Positions 8,813 through 16,214 of a stretch of DNA of 49,937 nucleotides are shown here, piece by piece (within the stretch, counting starts at the first letter, position 1; every line of letters starts with the position of its first letter). Source of the DNA: Tannerellaceae bacterium (GTDB taxonomy: Bacteria; Bacteroidota; Bacteroidia; Bacteroidales; Tannerellaceae); assembly GCA_031276545.1 (NCBI GenBank), contig JAISMW010000084.1:1-49937 (forward strand). Reading direction: 5' to 3'. Made by a program: the position numbers and the translations under genes. The notes below the pieces were generated by a model. That model saw only the letters and a program-made list of their open reading frames with translations. It was not told where the DNA came from and made no database searches.

Positions 8813-9969
8813 ATCGTCCCGTCCGTACTGCTCAGTCCGAACGACAGCGCCAGCAGGTAGATCAGGCAGATCAGCAGCACGGAAAATCCGGCTACCGGGC
8901 CGTACGCGTCGGATACAGCTCCCATAAAGGGGGTGACGAGCGCTCCGCCGGATACGCCGGCAATCATGAGCGCCGATATTTCGCCGGTACGCTCCGGCTG
9001 ACGCCGCAGAGCAACGGAGAAGATAAGAGGGAATACGTTGGCGCACATCAGTCCCACCACGATGATCATCGCATACAGCAGCAGGGGCGTATCCGCAATC
9101 AGCAGCAGGACGAAGGCGACGATGGCGGCCGCCATACTCCACTTCAGGAAGCGGCCGGCGGCGTACCCGGCCACCAGGACGGCTCCGGCAAGAGAGCCTG
9201 CGGTGCGGGCGGCGAAATAGAGGCTGGCGCCGAGTCCGGCCTCGCTCAGGGGTATCCCCGTTTTGTCCATCAGCAGCTTGGGGATGAAGGTGTTCAGTCC
9301 TACATCCATGCCTACAATGCAGAGGATACCAGCAAAGAGGCGCCGCATCATCCGGTCTCTGCATAGCGAGAAGGCGGAGGCAAAGGTAGCTCCGGCCTCT
9401 TCCCGCTCTTCCCTTACGGGTACGGCCAGCAGGAGCCAGAGGACGGAAAGCAGCGATACGGCGGCATAGACGGGAAAGATGAGCTTCCAGTTGCCCAGAA
9501 AGGCCGCGGCTGTTCCGGCAATGACCGGCCCCAGAAAAGAGGAGATCGCCTTGACAAACTGCCCCAGGGCCAGTACGCCGGCCGTCCGGGCGGGATGCAC
9601 CGCAGAGGCCGCCATCGGATTGAGCGACACCTGCAGGACGGTATTCCCGATGCCCAGCAGCGCAAAGGCGAAGAGCACGGACAGGAAACGGTACAGGAAC
9701 AGGGGAATCAGCATGGCCGCCGCGGTGACGAACAGCGACAGGGCTACGGTGTTCCGCCGTCCGGCACGGCACATCAGAATTCCCGAAGGGATGGAAAAAA
9801 GTGCAAACCAGAGGAAAACCGAGGCGGGAAGCAAACCGGCCAGCGTGTCGGACAGGGCGAAGTCGTGCTTCACATAGCTGGTGGCAATGCCTACGACGTC
9901 GACAAATCCCATCACGAAGAACCCGAACAGGACGGGCGCTATACGCTTGAATGCAAATGTGCGTGCCAT
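8728..9969 (-). CDS. FHS-type major facilitator sugar permease, tail made of repeat DNA
   Basis: This 413-residue inner-membrane protein has about 12 hydrophobic segments and MFS loop motifs such as MCRAGRRNT (about 65-75). Features such as LGIGNTVLQVSLNPMAA and ALGQFVKAISSFLGP resemble the fucose/glucose-galactose/mannose permease group. In this operon its likely cargo is mannose released by the GH38-like enzyme. It starts 7 bp after the ROK kinase gene ends. The last roughly 30 residues, from DGTIHHADQSGTKWN to HKMEPE, are hydrophilic and are the translation of the 43-bp repeat array. A normal member would end near FGLSS. The added tail is probably recent and without a family role. Confidence 0.9.
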   Translation of the reverse strand: MARTFAFKRIAPVLFGFFVMGFVDVVGIATSYVKHDFALSDTLAGLLPASVFLWFALFSIPSGILMCRAGRRNTVALSLFVTAAAMLIPLFLYRFLSVLFAFALLGIGNTVLQVSLNPMAASAVHPARTAGVLALGQFVKAISSFLGPVIAGTAAAFLGNWKLIFPVYAAVSLLSVLWLLLAVPVREEREEAGATFASAFSLCRDRMMRRLFAGILCIVGMDVGLNTFIPKLLMDKTGIPLSEAGLGASLYFAARTAGSLAGAVLVAGYAAGRFLKWSMAAAIVAFVLLLIADTPLLLYAMIIVVGLMCANVFPLIFSVALRRQPERTGEISALMIAGVSGGALVTPFMGAVSDAYGPVAGFSVLLICLIYLLALSFGLSSTDGTIHHADQSGTKWNRSDPCGGSDRHKMEPE

Positions 9970-9976
9970 GTGTCCG

Positions 9977-11080
9977 TCAGGTGAGATGATTCAGTGCATA
10001 CAGATAGGCGCCCATTGCAATGGAACGGCTTGTGTCGCGCCGGCAGATGGTGACGCCGATCCGCTTCAGCCCGTCGTAGGGAACGGTGCGGCCGGCGCCC
10101 GGTATGACGGCCTGGGCGGTATGGCGGCTTGTGAACCGGTGCAGTTCCGCTTCGTCGTCGAGATTGAAGACCTTCATCTGAAGACGTCCGAAACGGCTTC
10201 CGTCCATCATTCCGGTATGGCTGTTCATTTCGGCGAGCAGCGCCGGCAGGATGTATTTACCGGCTCCCGACAGTCCTCCGCCGATGACGATCGGAGCGTC
10301 TACAATCGTGACGGCCGCAGCAAGGGCGTCGCCGGCCATTTGGCCCAGTTCGGCAAACGATCGGACGGCCGCTTCCCGGTTGCCGGGCAGGATCCCTTCC
10401 GCAATACGGAAGACGTCCTTGGGAGAACGGGCGGTTCCGTCGCCCGACAGTTCGGCGTAGACCCGTTTGACCGCCCGTATGCTGACGCTTTCCTCTACGA
10501 TGTACTGCGGATATTTCCTGTTTCGGAGGCACCATACATCCCCTCCCGCTCCGTTGTCGCCGGTCAGGAGTTTTCCGTCGATTACCACGCCGGCTCCGAA
10601 GCCGGTTCCCAGGGTTACGCCCAGGAGGTTTCGGTACTGCTTGGGATTCCCCGCTTCCTTGAGGCGGCGGTTGATGTCCGGCAAGGCTCCGGCGAGGGCT
10701 TCTCCGTAGGCAAACAGATTTCCGTCGTTGTTGATAAATACCGGGAGGCCGAAACGTTCTTCCAGGAAGGCGCCCAGGGCGACGCCTCCGCGAAAGGCAG
10801 GAAAATTGGGCAAATCGCCTATCACGCCCGCAGCATAGTCGGCCGGTCCCGGAAAGGCAAAGCTGATGGCGGCAGGCGGTTCCGGCAGCGAGGCGCGAAC
10901 GGTACGGAAGCCCTCTGTCAGGATTTGCAGGCATCGGCTCAGGTCGGCCACCTCTGCCGGGAGGATCACCGGGGCTGTCAGCTCTTCGCCGCCCCGTATG
11001 GCCGAGAACACAAAGCCGGAGCCTCCGGCATCCAGGGTCATGACGGTGGATGGATGTGCTGTGTAGATGATGTTGTTCAT
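9977..11080 (-). CDS. ROK-family sugar kinase, probably mannokinase or glucokinase
   Basis: This 367-residue protein would phosphorylate a hexose, most likely mannose, to the 6-phosphate in the cytoplasm. The N-terminal phosphate-binding stretch is VMTLDAGGSGFVFSA, followed by SFAFPGPADY, the sugar-binding INNDGNLFAYGE with the likely catalytic Asp, and GVTLGTGFGAGVV. The classic ROK zinc motif CxCGxxGC is not present; the equivalent place reads GGDVWCLRNRKYP, so this is a divergent member. It lies between the isomerase (45 bp upstream) and the permease (7 bp downstream), which fits import followed by phosphorylation and isomerisation. Confidence 0.88.
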   Translation of the reverse strand: MNNIIYTAHPSTVMTLDAGGSGFVFSAIRGGEELTAPVILPAEVADLSRCLQILTEGFRTVRASLPEPPAAISFAFPGPADYAAGVIGDLPNFPAFRGGVALGAFLEERFGLPVFINNDGNLFAYGEALAGALPDINRRLKEAGNPKQYRNLLGVTLGTGFGAGVVIDGKLLTGDNGAGGDVWCLRNRKYPQYIVEESVSIRAVKRVYAELSGDGTARSPKDVFRIAEGILPGNREAAVRSFAELGQMAGDALAAAVTIVDAPIVIGGGLSGAGKYILPALLAEMNSHTGMMDGSRFGRLQMKVFNLDDEAELHRFTSRHTAQAVIPGAGRTVPYDGLKRIGVTICRRDTSRSIAMGAYLYALNHLT

Positions 11081-11125
11081 GGTATTGTTCTTTGCAGTGT
11101 TGTTTTTTCTTTGCCGTGTGAAGGA

Positions 11126-12865
11126 TTACCGGAAACGGATAGAGGCTTTGATCGTTCCGCATGTTCCGCGGGCGCCGTCTCCCGGACGGACGGTATAGTT
11201 GCCCACGGCAGCGGGTACGATGAAGGTTTCGGCGTAATGCACCGCAAAGGGGGCGAAAGCCCCGTCGGGACTTTCCACCATCAGTTCCTCCCCTTCTATA
11301 ACGTTCAGCACATTGACGCTTCCTCCGGTATGATGCGGCACCTTGGCGGTAAACCGGTGGCGGCGGGTTTCGATAAATTCGTTTTCATGCAGACCGGTAC
11401 GCTCTTCGCGCCGTCCGTCTCCTTCCGCTACGGGTTCGAAGCGGTTGATCAGTTCCCTGCGGGTAAAAGCGGTATCCCGGTCCCATTGCAGCACCTTCAT
11501 GCCATGTTCGATATGGATAGGCCTCGGACGTCCGTCCAGTCCCGCGCGTCCCCAGTCCCAGAGTTTGAAGGTAAAGATATTGGGAGTAGAACTGATCTCC
11601 AGCACCATCACATTCCTTCCGGAGCAGTGCACCGTGCCGGCCGGTATCAGAAAATGGTCGTGCCGGGCGGCCGGCCACTTATTCACGTACTTCTCTACGT
11701 CGAAGGCCGTTCCTTCTTTCTGTGCGCGCTGCAGGGCGGCAGCCATTTCCTCCGGACGGATTCCGGTTTTCAGTCCCAGATAGACGGAGGCATCTTCGCC
11801 GGCGTCCAGGATATAATAGCTTTCGTCCTGCGTATAGCAGATTCCGAAGGTATCGCGTATGTATTGCGTGGTGGGATGCACCTGCAGACTCAGGTTTCCC
11901 CCGTCCACCGTATCCAGAAAGTCGAAGCGAATCGGGAAATCCTGTCCGAAGCGGGCTTCCACCGGAGCGCCCAGCAGTGCGCGCGTCTGGAGGAACACCA
12001 GATTATTGGCCGGCATCTCGAAGCGTTCGCCGGCGATGTCCAGACACAGGCTGTTTTCTTCCGGTACGCAGTCGAAGCACCAGCCGTAGTTGGCGGTCGT
12101 GCGGTCGAGGTCGCATACCTCCTTCATCCACTGTCCGCCCCAGGGTGCGGGGTCGAAGAAAGGAACCACCCGGAAGGGTCGCCGGGCGGTCTGCCGGAGC
12201 GCTTCCCGCATGGTTTCCCCGTCGATCATCCCCGGAGCATCCATCCGGTGGGTATCCAGCCAGTAGTCCACCCTGCCGGCTATCTCTTTCTTCAGCCTGT
12301 CGCATACCGCCCAGTCGATGAAATAGCCGCGTTTATAGTGCACGGAAGGTTCGTCGTTTCGGTTCTCCATGCCCAGTCCGTTTATTTCCTTTCTCCGAAA
12401 CCGCTGCTGAATTTCCCAACGGCTCATATCCGCGTACAGCAGCAGGTCGGCTTCGGGACATACTTCCGCAGCGCCGTGACCATATAATAAGGTAAAGCCG
12501 GACAGATGCTGCAACTGCTGCCGGCAATCCGTAAGCTTCTCCTTATCCAGAAAATCCGCCAGAGTGAAAGAAGATTTATAGCCGAAGATCCGGTCGGCAG
12601 TCATATAGGGAGCGGTCATGGCTTCCACCTCGGCGCAGGATTTGAAAAGCCGGCGGGTATCGATCACCCGGTCCGGCCGGAGAGCCAGCAAACGTTCCAG
12701 CAGCGCTTCGTAATACACTCCCTGGTAACATTCGACCACGCAGACAAAGGCGCCTCCTCCGCCGGCCACCTCCTCCCGCAAGCGGGCGATGACAGGCCCC
12801 CATCCCTTGTGGAGCAAACCGCCGGCTTTGACGGCCGGATATTTATCGTAATGCTGTCCTCTCAT
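11126..12865 (-). CDS. manA: Mannose-6-phosphate isomerase (class I) with extra N-terminal domain
   Basis: The C-terminal part of this 579-residue protein is a class I phosphomannose isomerase, converting mannose-6-phosphate to fructose-6-phosphate. Zinc and active-site motifs are clear: NLSLQVHP, TQDESYYILDA and HFLIPAGTVHCSG. The last roughly 60 residues form a small beta domain. Residues 1 to about 215 precede the isomerase and resemble a nucleotide- or uridine-kinase-like fold (FVCVVECYQGVYYEALLERL, DRVIDTRRLFKSCAEVEAM), but no intact P-loop is seen, so its role is unknown. Bacteroidales isomerases of this size exist; the usual enzyme is 300-400 residues. It is the first gene of the minus-strand operon, with a promoter box 23 bp upstream. 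Confidence 0.88.
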   Translation of the reverse strand: MRGQHYDKYPAVKAGGLLHKGWGPVIARLREEVAGGGGAFVCVVECYQGVYYEALLERLLALRPDRVIDTRRLFKSCAEVEAMTAPYMTADRIFGYKSSFTLADFLDKEKLTDCRQQLQHLSGFTLLYGHGAAEVCPEADLLLYADMSRWEIQQRFRRKEINGLGMENRNDEPSVHYKRGYFIDWAVCDRLKKEIAGRVDYWLDTHRMDAPGMIDGETMREALRQTARRPFRVVPFFDPAPWGGQWMKEVCDLDRTTANYGWCFDCVPEENSLCLDIAGERFEMPANNLVFLQTRALLGAPVEARFGQDFPIRFDFLDTVDGGNLSLQVHPTTQYIRDTFGICYTQDESYYILDAGEDASVYLGLKTGIRPEEMAAALQRAQKEGTAFDVEKYVNKWPAARHDHFLIPAGTVHCSGRNVMVLEISSTPNIFTFKLWDWGRAGLDGRPRPIHIEHGMKVLQWDRDTAFTRRELINRFEPVAEGDGRREERTGLHENEFIETRRHRFTAKVPHHTGGSVNVLNVIEGEELMVESPDGAFAPFAVHYAETFIVPAAVGNYTVRPGDGARGTCGTIKASIRFR

Positions 12866-12887
12866 GATTCGGTATCATTTTTTTCGG

Positions 12888-12895
12888 CAAAGATA
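12888..12895 (-). promoter_or_regulatory. -7 box TATCTTTG of the mannoside operon
   Basis: On the minus strand TATCTTTG matches TAnnTTTG and lies 23 bp before the manA start codon. In the duplicated right copy (14673-14680) the last conserved G is changed, giving TATCTTTT. No clear -33 TTTG was found, which would fit a promoter dependent on an activator such as the AraC protein. Confidence 0.6.
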
Positions 12896-12919
12896 GAGGT
12901 CATTCCATACGCTTATAAG

Positions 12920-12927
12920 TATATTTG
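12920..12927 (+). promoter_or_regulatory. Left copy of the araC promoter box, now upstream of the serpin
   Basis: TATATTTG matches the -7 consensus on the plus strand. It is identical to the box at 14705-14712 that serves the AraC gene. Because of the duplication it now reads toward the serpin gene. Confidence 0.5.
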
Positions 12928-13086
12928 TTCCGATTATCTTGTATTATCTTACGATTATGGCAAAACCGAAAGCAACTTTTCATCGCGCATCAGAGGAGTT
13001 ACATGAAGAGTTACAGTATTGGCAGTTGAATTTGGTTATGTTTAAAACAAAAAACATAAACAGCTTGCATTCGATTCATTTATTTT

Positions 13087-13094
13087 TACATTTG
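13087..13094 (+). promoter_or_regulatory. Serpin promoter box TACATTTG
   Basis: TACATTTG matches the Bacteroidota -7 consensus, with a TTG at 13065-13067 at the expected distance for the -33 element. It gives a leader of about 25-30 nt before the serpin ATG at 13125. Confidence 0.6.
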
Positions 13095-13124
13095 CAATAT
13101 GTTTTAAAATTTAATTCAAATGTT

Positions 13125-14384
13125 ATGAAACAGAATTTTTTATGGAAAGTAATGGCGCTCCTTCTATTGTGCTTCTTTAGCTGCAATAAGGAAGAGGGCG
13201 AGGGAAGCGGTACGACGCCGGAACCGGTGGTGGACCCGAAGCCGGCAGCAGAACAGGACACGGTGGTACAGTCGAGAGGCCAGGCGCCCGATGTATCAAA
13301 AACCAACAGCTTTGCCTTTGATTTCCTGCACGCCGTACAGACAGTGGAAGACAGGGGGAAGAATCTGCTGCTCTCGCCCCTCAGCGCGGCTATCCCGCTG
13401 GGGATGCTGGCCAACGGGGCACAGGGCGAAACGCTCGACAACATCCTGCACGTGCTGCGCTATGAAGGCGTTGCCCCGGAGGACCTGAACGGGCAGATGC
13501 AGGGGCTGAAGGAGCTTGCTTCGACGGACGAAGAGGTGACGGTGGAACAGTCGGCCGTCGTCTGGGCCGACCGGCCGATTGAGGTGCTTCAGCCGTTTGC
13601 GGACACGATGCAGACCTATTACGGTGCGGAGACGAAGCACAGCGACTTTGCCGCCGCCGCCACGCTGGGCGAAATCAACGCCTGGGTGGCCGAACGCACG
13701 CACGACCGCATACCGAAGCTGCTGGACAGGTTGACGGAACAGGTATACCTGATTCATACGCTGTACTTCAAAGGCGCCTGGGCTGTGCCTTTCGATCCGG
13801 AGCAGACTAAGGAGGAAGCGTTTACGCAGGCCGACGGGAGAAGTTCGGAGGTTCCCGTGATGTCTCAGGCGAAGACGGCCTTTGCCTATAGCGGCGATAC
13901 GTTTGATGCACTGGAGCTGGACTACAGCGGCGGCGCATACAGCATGGTGATTCTGCTGCCGAAGGAAGGCGTCGCCCTTTCGGAGGTGGAGAGTCAATTC
14001 GGCTACGATTCGTTCCGCGAACTGCTGGCCGGGATGTATCTGTGCGAGGTGTCGGTGAAGCTCCCCAAATTTAAGGTGGAATACGAACAGACGCTGAACA
14101 ATGTGCTGGTAGAGATGGGCGGCAAGCCGTTTCTTGACTCAGGAGATTACTCGCTGCTGAGCGCCTCCCTGTCCTCAGCCTCTATCAAAGTGGTACAAAA
14201 GACGTTTGCCGAAGTCAACGAAGCCGGCACGGAAGCCGCCGCCGCCACCTACGTGGGTATCTTTACGTCTACCGGTATCGTCTATCCGAAGATGGACTTC
14301 CACGTAAACCGCCCGTTCCTCTTCCTTATCCACGAGAAAAAGACGGGAGCGATACTCTTTGCCGGAAGAATCCTGAACTTATAA
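13125..14384 (+). CDS. Lipoprotein serpin (serine/cysteine protease inhibitor)
   Basis: This 419-residue protein is a serpin placed outside the cytoplasm by a lipoprotein signal (MKQNFLWKVMALLLLCFFSC, Cys20), followed by an acidic and Pro-rich linker to about residue 60. The serpin core is complete: SPLSAAIPLGMLANGAQGET, VYLIHTLYFKGAWAVPFDP, KLPKFKVEY and the C-terminal HVNRPFLFLIHEKKTGAILF. The hinge NEAGTEAAAAT (about 365-375) has the small residues needed for loop insertion, so it is likely inhibitory. By standard numbering P4-P1' is Ile-Phe-Thr-Ser-Thr, which is a prediction. Tannerella miropin is a characterised relative in kind. The ATG at 13125 was chosen because a lipoprotein signal starts there; the frame upstream is leftover araC start DNA. 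The gene lies between two copies of the promoter region. Confidence 0.93.
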   Translation: MKQNFLWKVMALLLLCFFSCNKEEGEGSGTTPEPVVDPKPAAEQDTVVQSRGQAPDVSKTNSFAFDFLHAVQTVEDRGKNLLLSPLSAAIPLGMLANGAQGETLDNILHVLRYEGVAPEDLNGQMQGLKELASTDEEVTVEQSAVVWADRPIEVLQPFADTMQTYYGAETKHSDFAAAATLGEINAWVAERTHDRIPKLLDRLTEQVYLIHTLYFKGAWAVPFDPEQTKEEAFTQADGRSSEVPVMSQAKTAFAYSGDTFDALELDYSGGAYSMVILLPKEGVALSEVESQFGYDSFRELLAGMYLCEVSVKLPKFKVEYEQTLNNVLVEMGGKPFLDSGDYSLLSASLSSASIKVVQKTFAEVNEAGTEAAAATYVGIFTSTGIVYPKMDFHVNRPFLFLIHEKKTGAILFAGRILNL

Positions 14385-14461
14385 ATTCATTTGTTACAGT
14401 TGGAAGTTCTGCATATATGGTTCCATACATACTTTTTATACTATACAGTAGAGTTATTTTT

Positions 14462-14495
14462 AAGCTACGGTGATAAAACTTTATCACCGTAGCTT
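14462..14495 (+). terminator. Serpin terminator hairpin
   Basis: A perfect 16-bp stem (AAGCTACGGTGATAAA and its complement) has a 2-nt loop, 77 bp after the serpin stop codon. It lacks a T tract on the plus strand (acattgaa), and on the minus strand it is followed by aaaataac, so it may stop transcription weakly or act as an mRNA end structure. The remainder of 14385-14580 is AT-rich with no gene. Confidence 0.6.
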
Positions 14496-14580
14496 ACATT
14501 GAAATAAAGTTTGATTATCTCCTCTTCTCACCCTTAAGCCACCCCACTTGATTACTTAATTGTCCAACGCTGCGGGCTCG

Positions 14581-14650
14581 CCACGCAGACAAAGGTGCGT
14601 CCTCCGCCGGCTTTGACGGCCGGATATTTATCGTAATGCTGTCCTCTCAT
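14581..14650 (-). pseudogene. Fragment of manA 5' end (duplicate)
   Basis: These bases repeat the first codons of the phosphomannose isomerase gene, including its start codon at 14650 and MRGQHYDKYPAVKAGG, with a 60-bp internal deletion. It runs straight into unrelated DNA beside the serpin insertion, and its promoter box is mutated. It is a by-product of the duplication. Confidence 0.85.
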
Positions 14651-14704
14651 GATTCGGTATCATTTTTTTCGGAAAAGATAGAGATCATTCCATACGCTTA
14701 TAAG

Positions 14705-14712
14705 TATATTTG
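14705..14712 (+). promoter_or_regulatory. araC promoter box TATATTTG
   Basis: The box matches TAnnTTTG. A start site a few bases beyond would leave about 25 nt before the ATG at 14742 but almost none before the TTG at 14724, which supports the ATG as the true start. Confidence 0.6.
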
Positions 14713-14741
14713 TTCCGATTATCTTGTATTATCTTACGATT

Positions 14742-15638
14742 ATGGCAAAACTGAAAGAAGGATTTAAGGGCGAAAGGTTCATCTCCCTGCCGGAGGAACT
14801 CCTCGGCAGGTACAGCAGGGAACCGCTGATAGGGAATCTGTATATCCGCAAAATAGGATTCTTTCCCAAAGTAAAATATCATTATGTGCAAAAGGAGAAA
14901 GGAGTAGACTACGCCATGCTGATTTACTGCACCGCCGGCAAAGGCTGGTACCGGATATACGGAAAGAAATACGAAATCAACGAAAACCAGTTTATCCTGA
15001 TCCCTCCCGGCACGCCCTATTCCTTCGGTGCAGACGAGAGCCGACCCTGGACTATCTACTGGCTCCACTTCCGCGGACAGCTTATGCCCTCCTTCCTTGC
15101 CGCCCCTCCGACTCCTTCGACCATCCTTCCTTCCGAACATTCGCGCCTGCGGGACCGCATCGAACTGTTTGAAGAGATTTACAGTTGCTATTCGCTGGGC
15201 TATATCAGGGAATACATGATTTACTCGTCCATGTGCCTCTACCTTTTCCTGTCGTCTTTTCTTTGGGTGGAGCAATACCGCCATATACAGTTGCCCAGCC
15301 TCAAGGAATATCCGTTCTCGTCGAAGGTCATCCATTATATGCAGGAGAATCTGGAAAAGAATCTGTCCCTGCGCACGCTTGCCGCCTACTTCAAGTACTC
15401 GCCATCCCACTTCTCCCTGCTGTTTCAGAAAGAAACCGGCGTGTCGCCGATGAATTACTTCATTCATCTGAAGATACAGAAAGCCTGCCAGTACGTGGCG
15501 CTGACCAATCTGAAACTAAACGAGATAGCCGCCAAGCTGGGATTCGAAGAGCCTGCCTACTTCACCCGTATCTTCACAAAGATTATGGGCGTCTCCCCTT
15601 CCGCCTACCGGAAAAAAGAATCGGAGCATCCGCTCTGA
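14742..15638 (+). CDS. AraC-family transcriptional regulator with cupin sensor domain
   Basis: This 298-residue regulator has an N-terminal AraC-binding cupin domain (about 40-100, LIYCTAGKGWYRIYGKKYEI and FILIPPGTPYSFG) expected to sense a sugar. The C-terminal pair of helix-turn-helix motifs (about 205-295) contains LSLRTLAAYFKYSPSHFSLLF and LNEIAAKLGFEEPAYFTRIF, ending with MGVSPSAYRK. Its position, originally divergent from the mannoside operon with a shared promoter region, marks it as the likely activator of that operon. The serpin insertion now separates it from manA by 1.8 kb. The ATG at 14742 is preferred over an upstream in-frame TTG, because the promoter box ends at 14712. Confidence 0.94.
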   Translation: MAKLKEGFKGERFISLPEELLGRYSREPLIGNLYIRKIGFFPKVKYHYVQKEKGVDYAMLIYCTAGKGWYRIYGKKYEINENQFILIPPGTPYSFGADESRPWTIYWLHFRGQLMPSFLAAPPTPSTILPSEHSRLRDRIELFEEIYSCYSLGYIREYMIYSSMCLYLFLSSFLWVEQYRHIQLPSLKEYPFSSKVIHYMQENLEKNLSLRTLAAYFKYSPSHFSLLFQKETGVSPMNYFIHLKIQKACQYVALTNLKLNEIAAKLGFEEPAYFTRIFTKIMGVSPSAYRKKESEHPL

Positions 15639-15665
15639 CTCCCGAAGTAAACCGGATAATTAGTG

Positions 15666-15673
15666 TACTTTTG
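15666..15673 (+). promoter_or_regulatory. queF promoter box TACTTTTG
   Basis: This matches TAnnTTTG on the plus strand, 44 bp before the queF start codon. It suggests that queF is transcribed separately from the AraC gene, which ends 28 bp upstream. Confidence 0.55.
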
Positions 15674-15717
15674 CCGGACACATCAGCAAAATCCCGTTAA
15701 AAATAAAACATATCATA

Positions 15718-16173
15718 ATGGAAAACGAACTGCATCTGTTAGGAAAGAAAACAGACTACAAGACTGCCTACGCCCCCGAAGTACTGGAAACCTTTACAAA
15801 CAGGCATCCCGACAACGATTATCGGGTACATTTCAACTGTCCCGAATTTACCGGCCTGTGTCCCATTACGGGACAGCCCGATTTTGCCGTCATTCACATA
15901 GACTATATCCCGGACAGGAAGATGGTGGAAAGCAAAAGTTTGAAACTGTACCTCTTCAGTTTCCGCAATCATGGCGCCTTCCACGAAGACTGCGTCAATA
16001 TCATCATGAAAGACCTCATCCGCCTGATGGAACCGAAGTATATCGAAGTAACCGGCCTGTTCACTCCCCGCGGCGGCATCAGCATCCATCCCTACTGCAA
16101 CTACGGAAAGCCTGGCACGAAATATGCCGCGCTGGCCGAGGAGCGGCTGTTTTGGCGCGGGCATGAACATTGA
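15718..16173 (+). CDS. queF: NADPH-dependent 7-cyano-7-deazaguanine reductase QueF
   Basis: This 151-residue enzyme reduces preQ0 to preQ1 in queuosine tRNA-modification synthesis in the cytoplasm. The unimodular QueF signatures are intact: [14 protein letters not shown] with catalytic Cys48 and Asp55, and [21 protein letters not shown] with substrate-binding Glu71 and the His89/Glu90 pair. Length is that of the short, YkvM-type family. It has its own promoter and is unrelated in function to its neighbours. A preQ1 riboswitch was looked for in the 44-bp leader and not seen. Confidence 0.97.
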   Translation: MENELHLLGKKTDYKTAYAPEVLETFTNRHPDNDYRVHFNCPEFTGLCPITGQPDFAVIHIDYIPDRKMVESKSLKLYLFSFRNHGAFHEDCVNIIMKDLIRLMEPKYIEVTGLFTPRGGISIHPYCNYGKPGTKYAALAEERLFWRGHEH

Positions 16174-16214
16174 ATTCCTGCAATCTAAATGTTGGGGGGA
16201 GTATGTTTTTTTTA

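Larger units (their letters stand above)
12736..12971. repeat. Left copy of duplicated manA/araC promoter region
   Basis: This segment is repeated at 14581-14756. Bases 12826-12971 align with 14611-14756 without gaps and only a few mismatches. Bases 12736-12765 align with 14581-14610 with two mismatches. The right copy lacks the intervening 60 bp (12766-12825). The left copy holds the intact manA 5' end and the divergent promoters. Confidence 0.95.
14581..14756. repeat. Right copy of duplicated promoter region, with dead manA 5' fragment
   Basis: This is the partner of 12736-12971. It includes about 70 bp of the manA 5' coding end on the minus strand, up to the former start at 14650, with a 60-bp deletion. 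The deletion ends fall in the 7-bp direct repeats ccgccgg present in the left copy at 12759-12765 and 12819-12825, which suggests slippage. It carries the working araC promoter and first codons. Confidence 0.95.

Noticed and set aside
9881..12487. 868-codon plus-strand open frame opposite the kinase and isomerase
   Set aside because: It lies antisense to two clear families, has no domain, and is explained by the GC-rich codon use of the true genes. The same holds for 618-2129, 3306-5147 and 6585-8168.
12939..13124. Longer serpin reading from a TTG upstream
   Set aside because: The first codons copy the duplicated araC start, and the lipoprotein signal and promoter box support the ATG at 13125.
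12736..14756. Transposon carrying the serpin
   Set aside because: No transposase, integrase or terminal inverted repeats; the flanks are a long direct duplication of the promoter region.
15639..15717. preQ1 riboswitch before queF
   Set aside because: The leader is too short and lacks the expected hairpin and A-rich tail.
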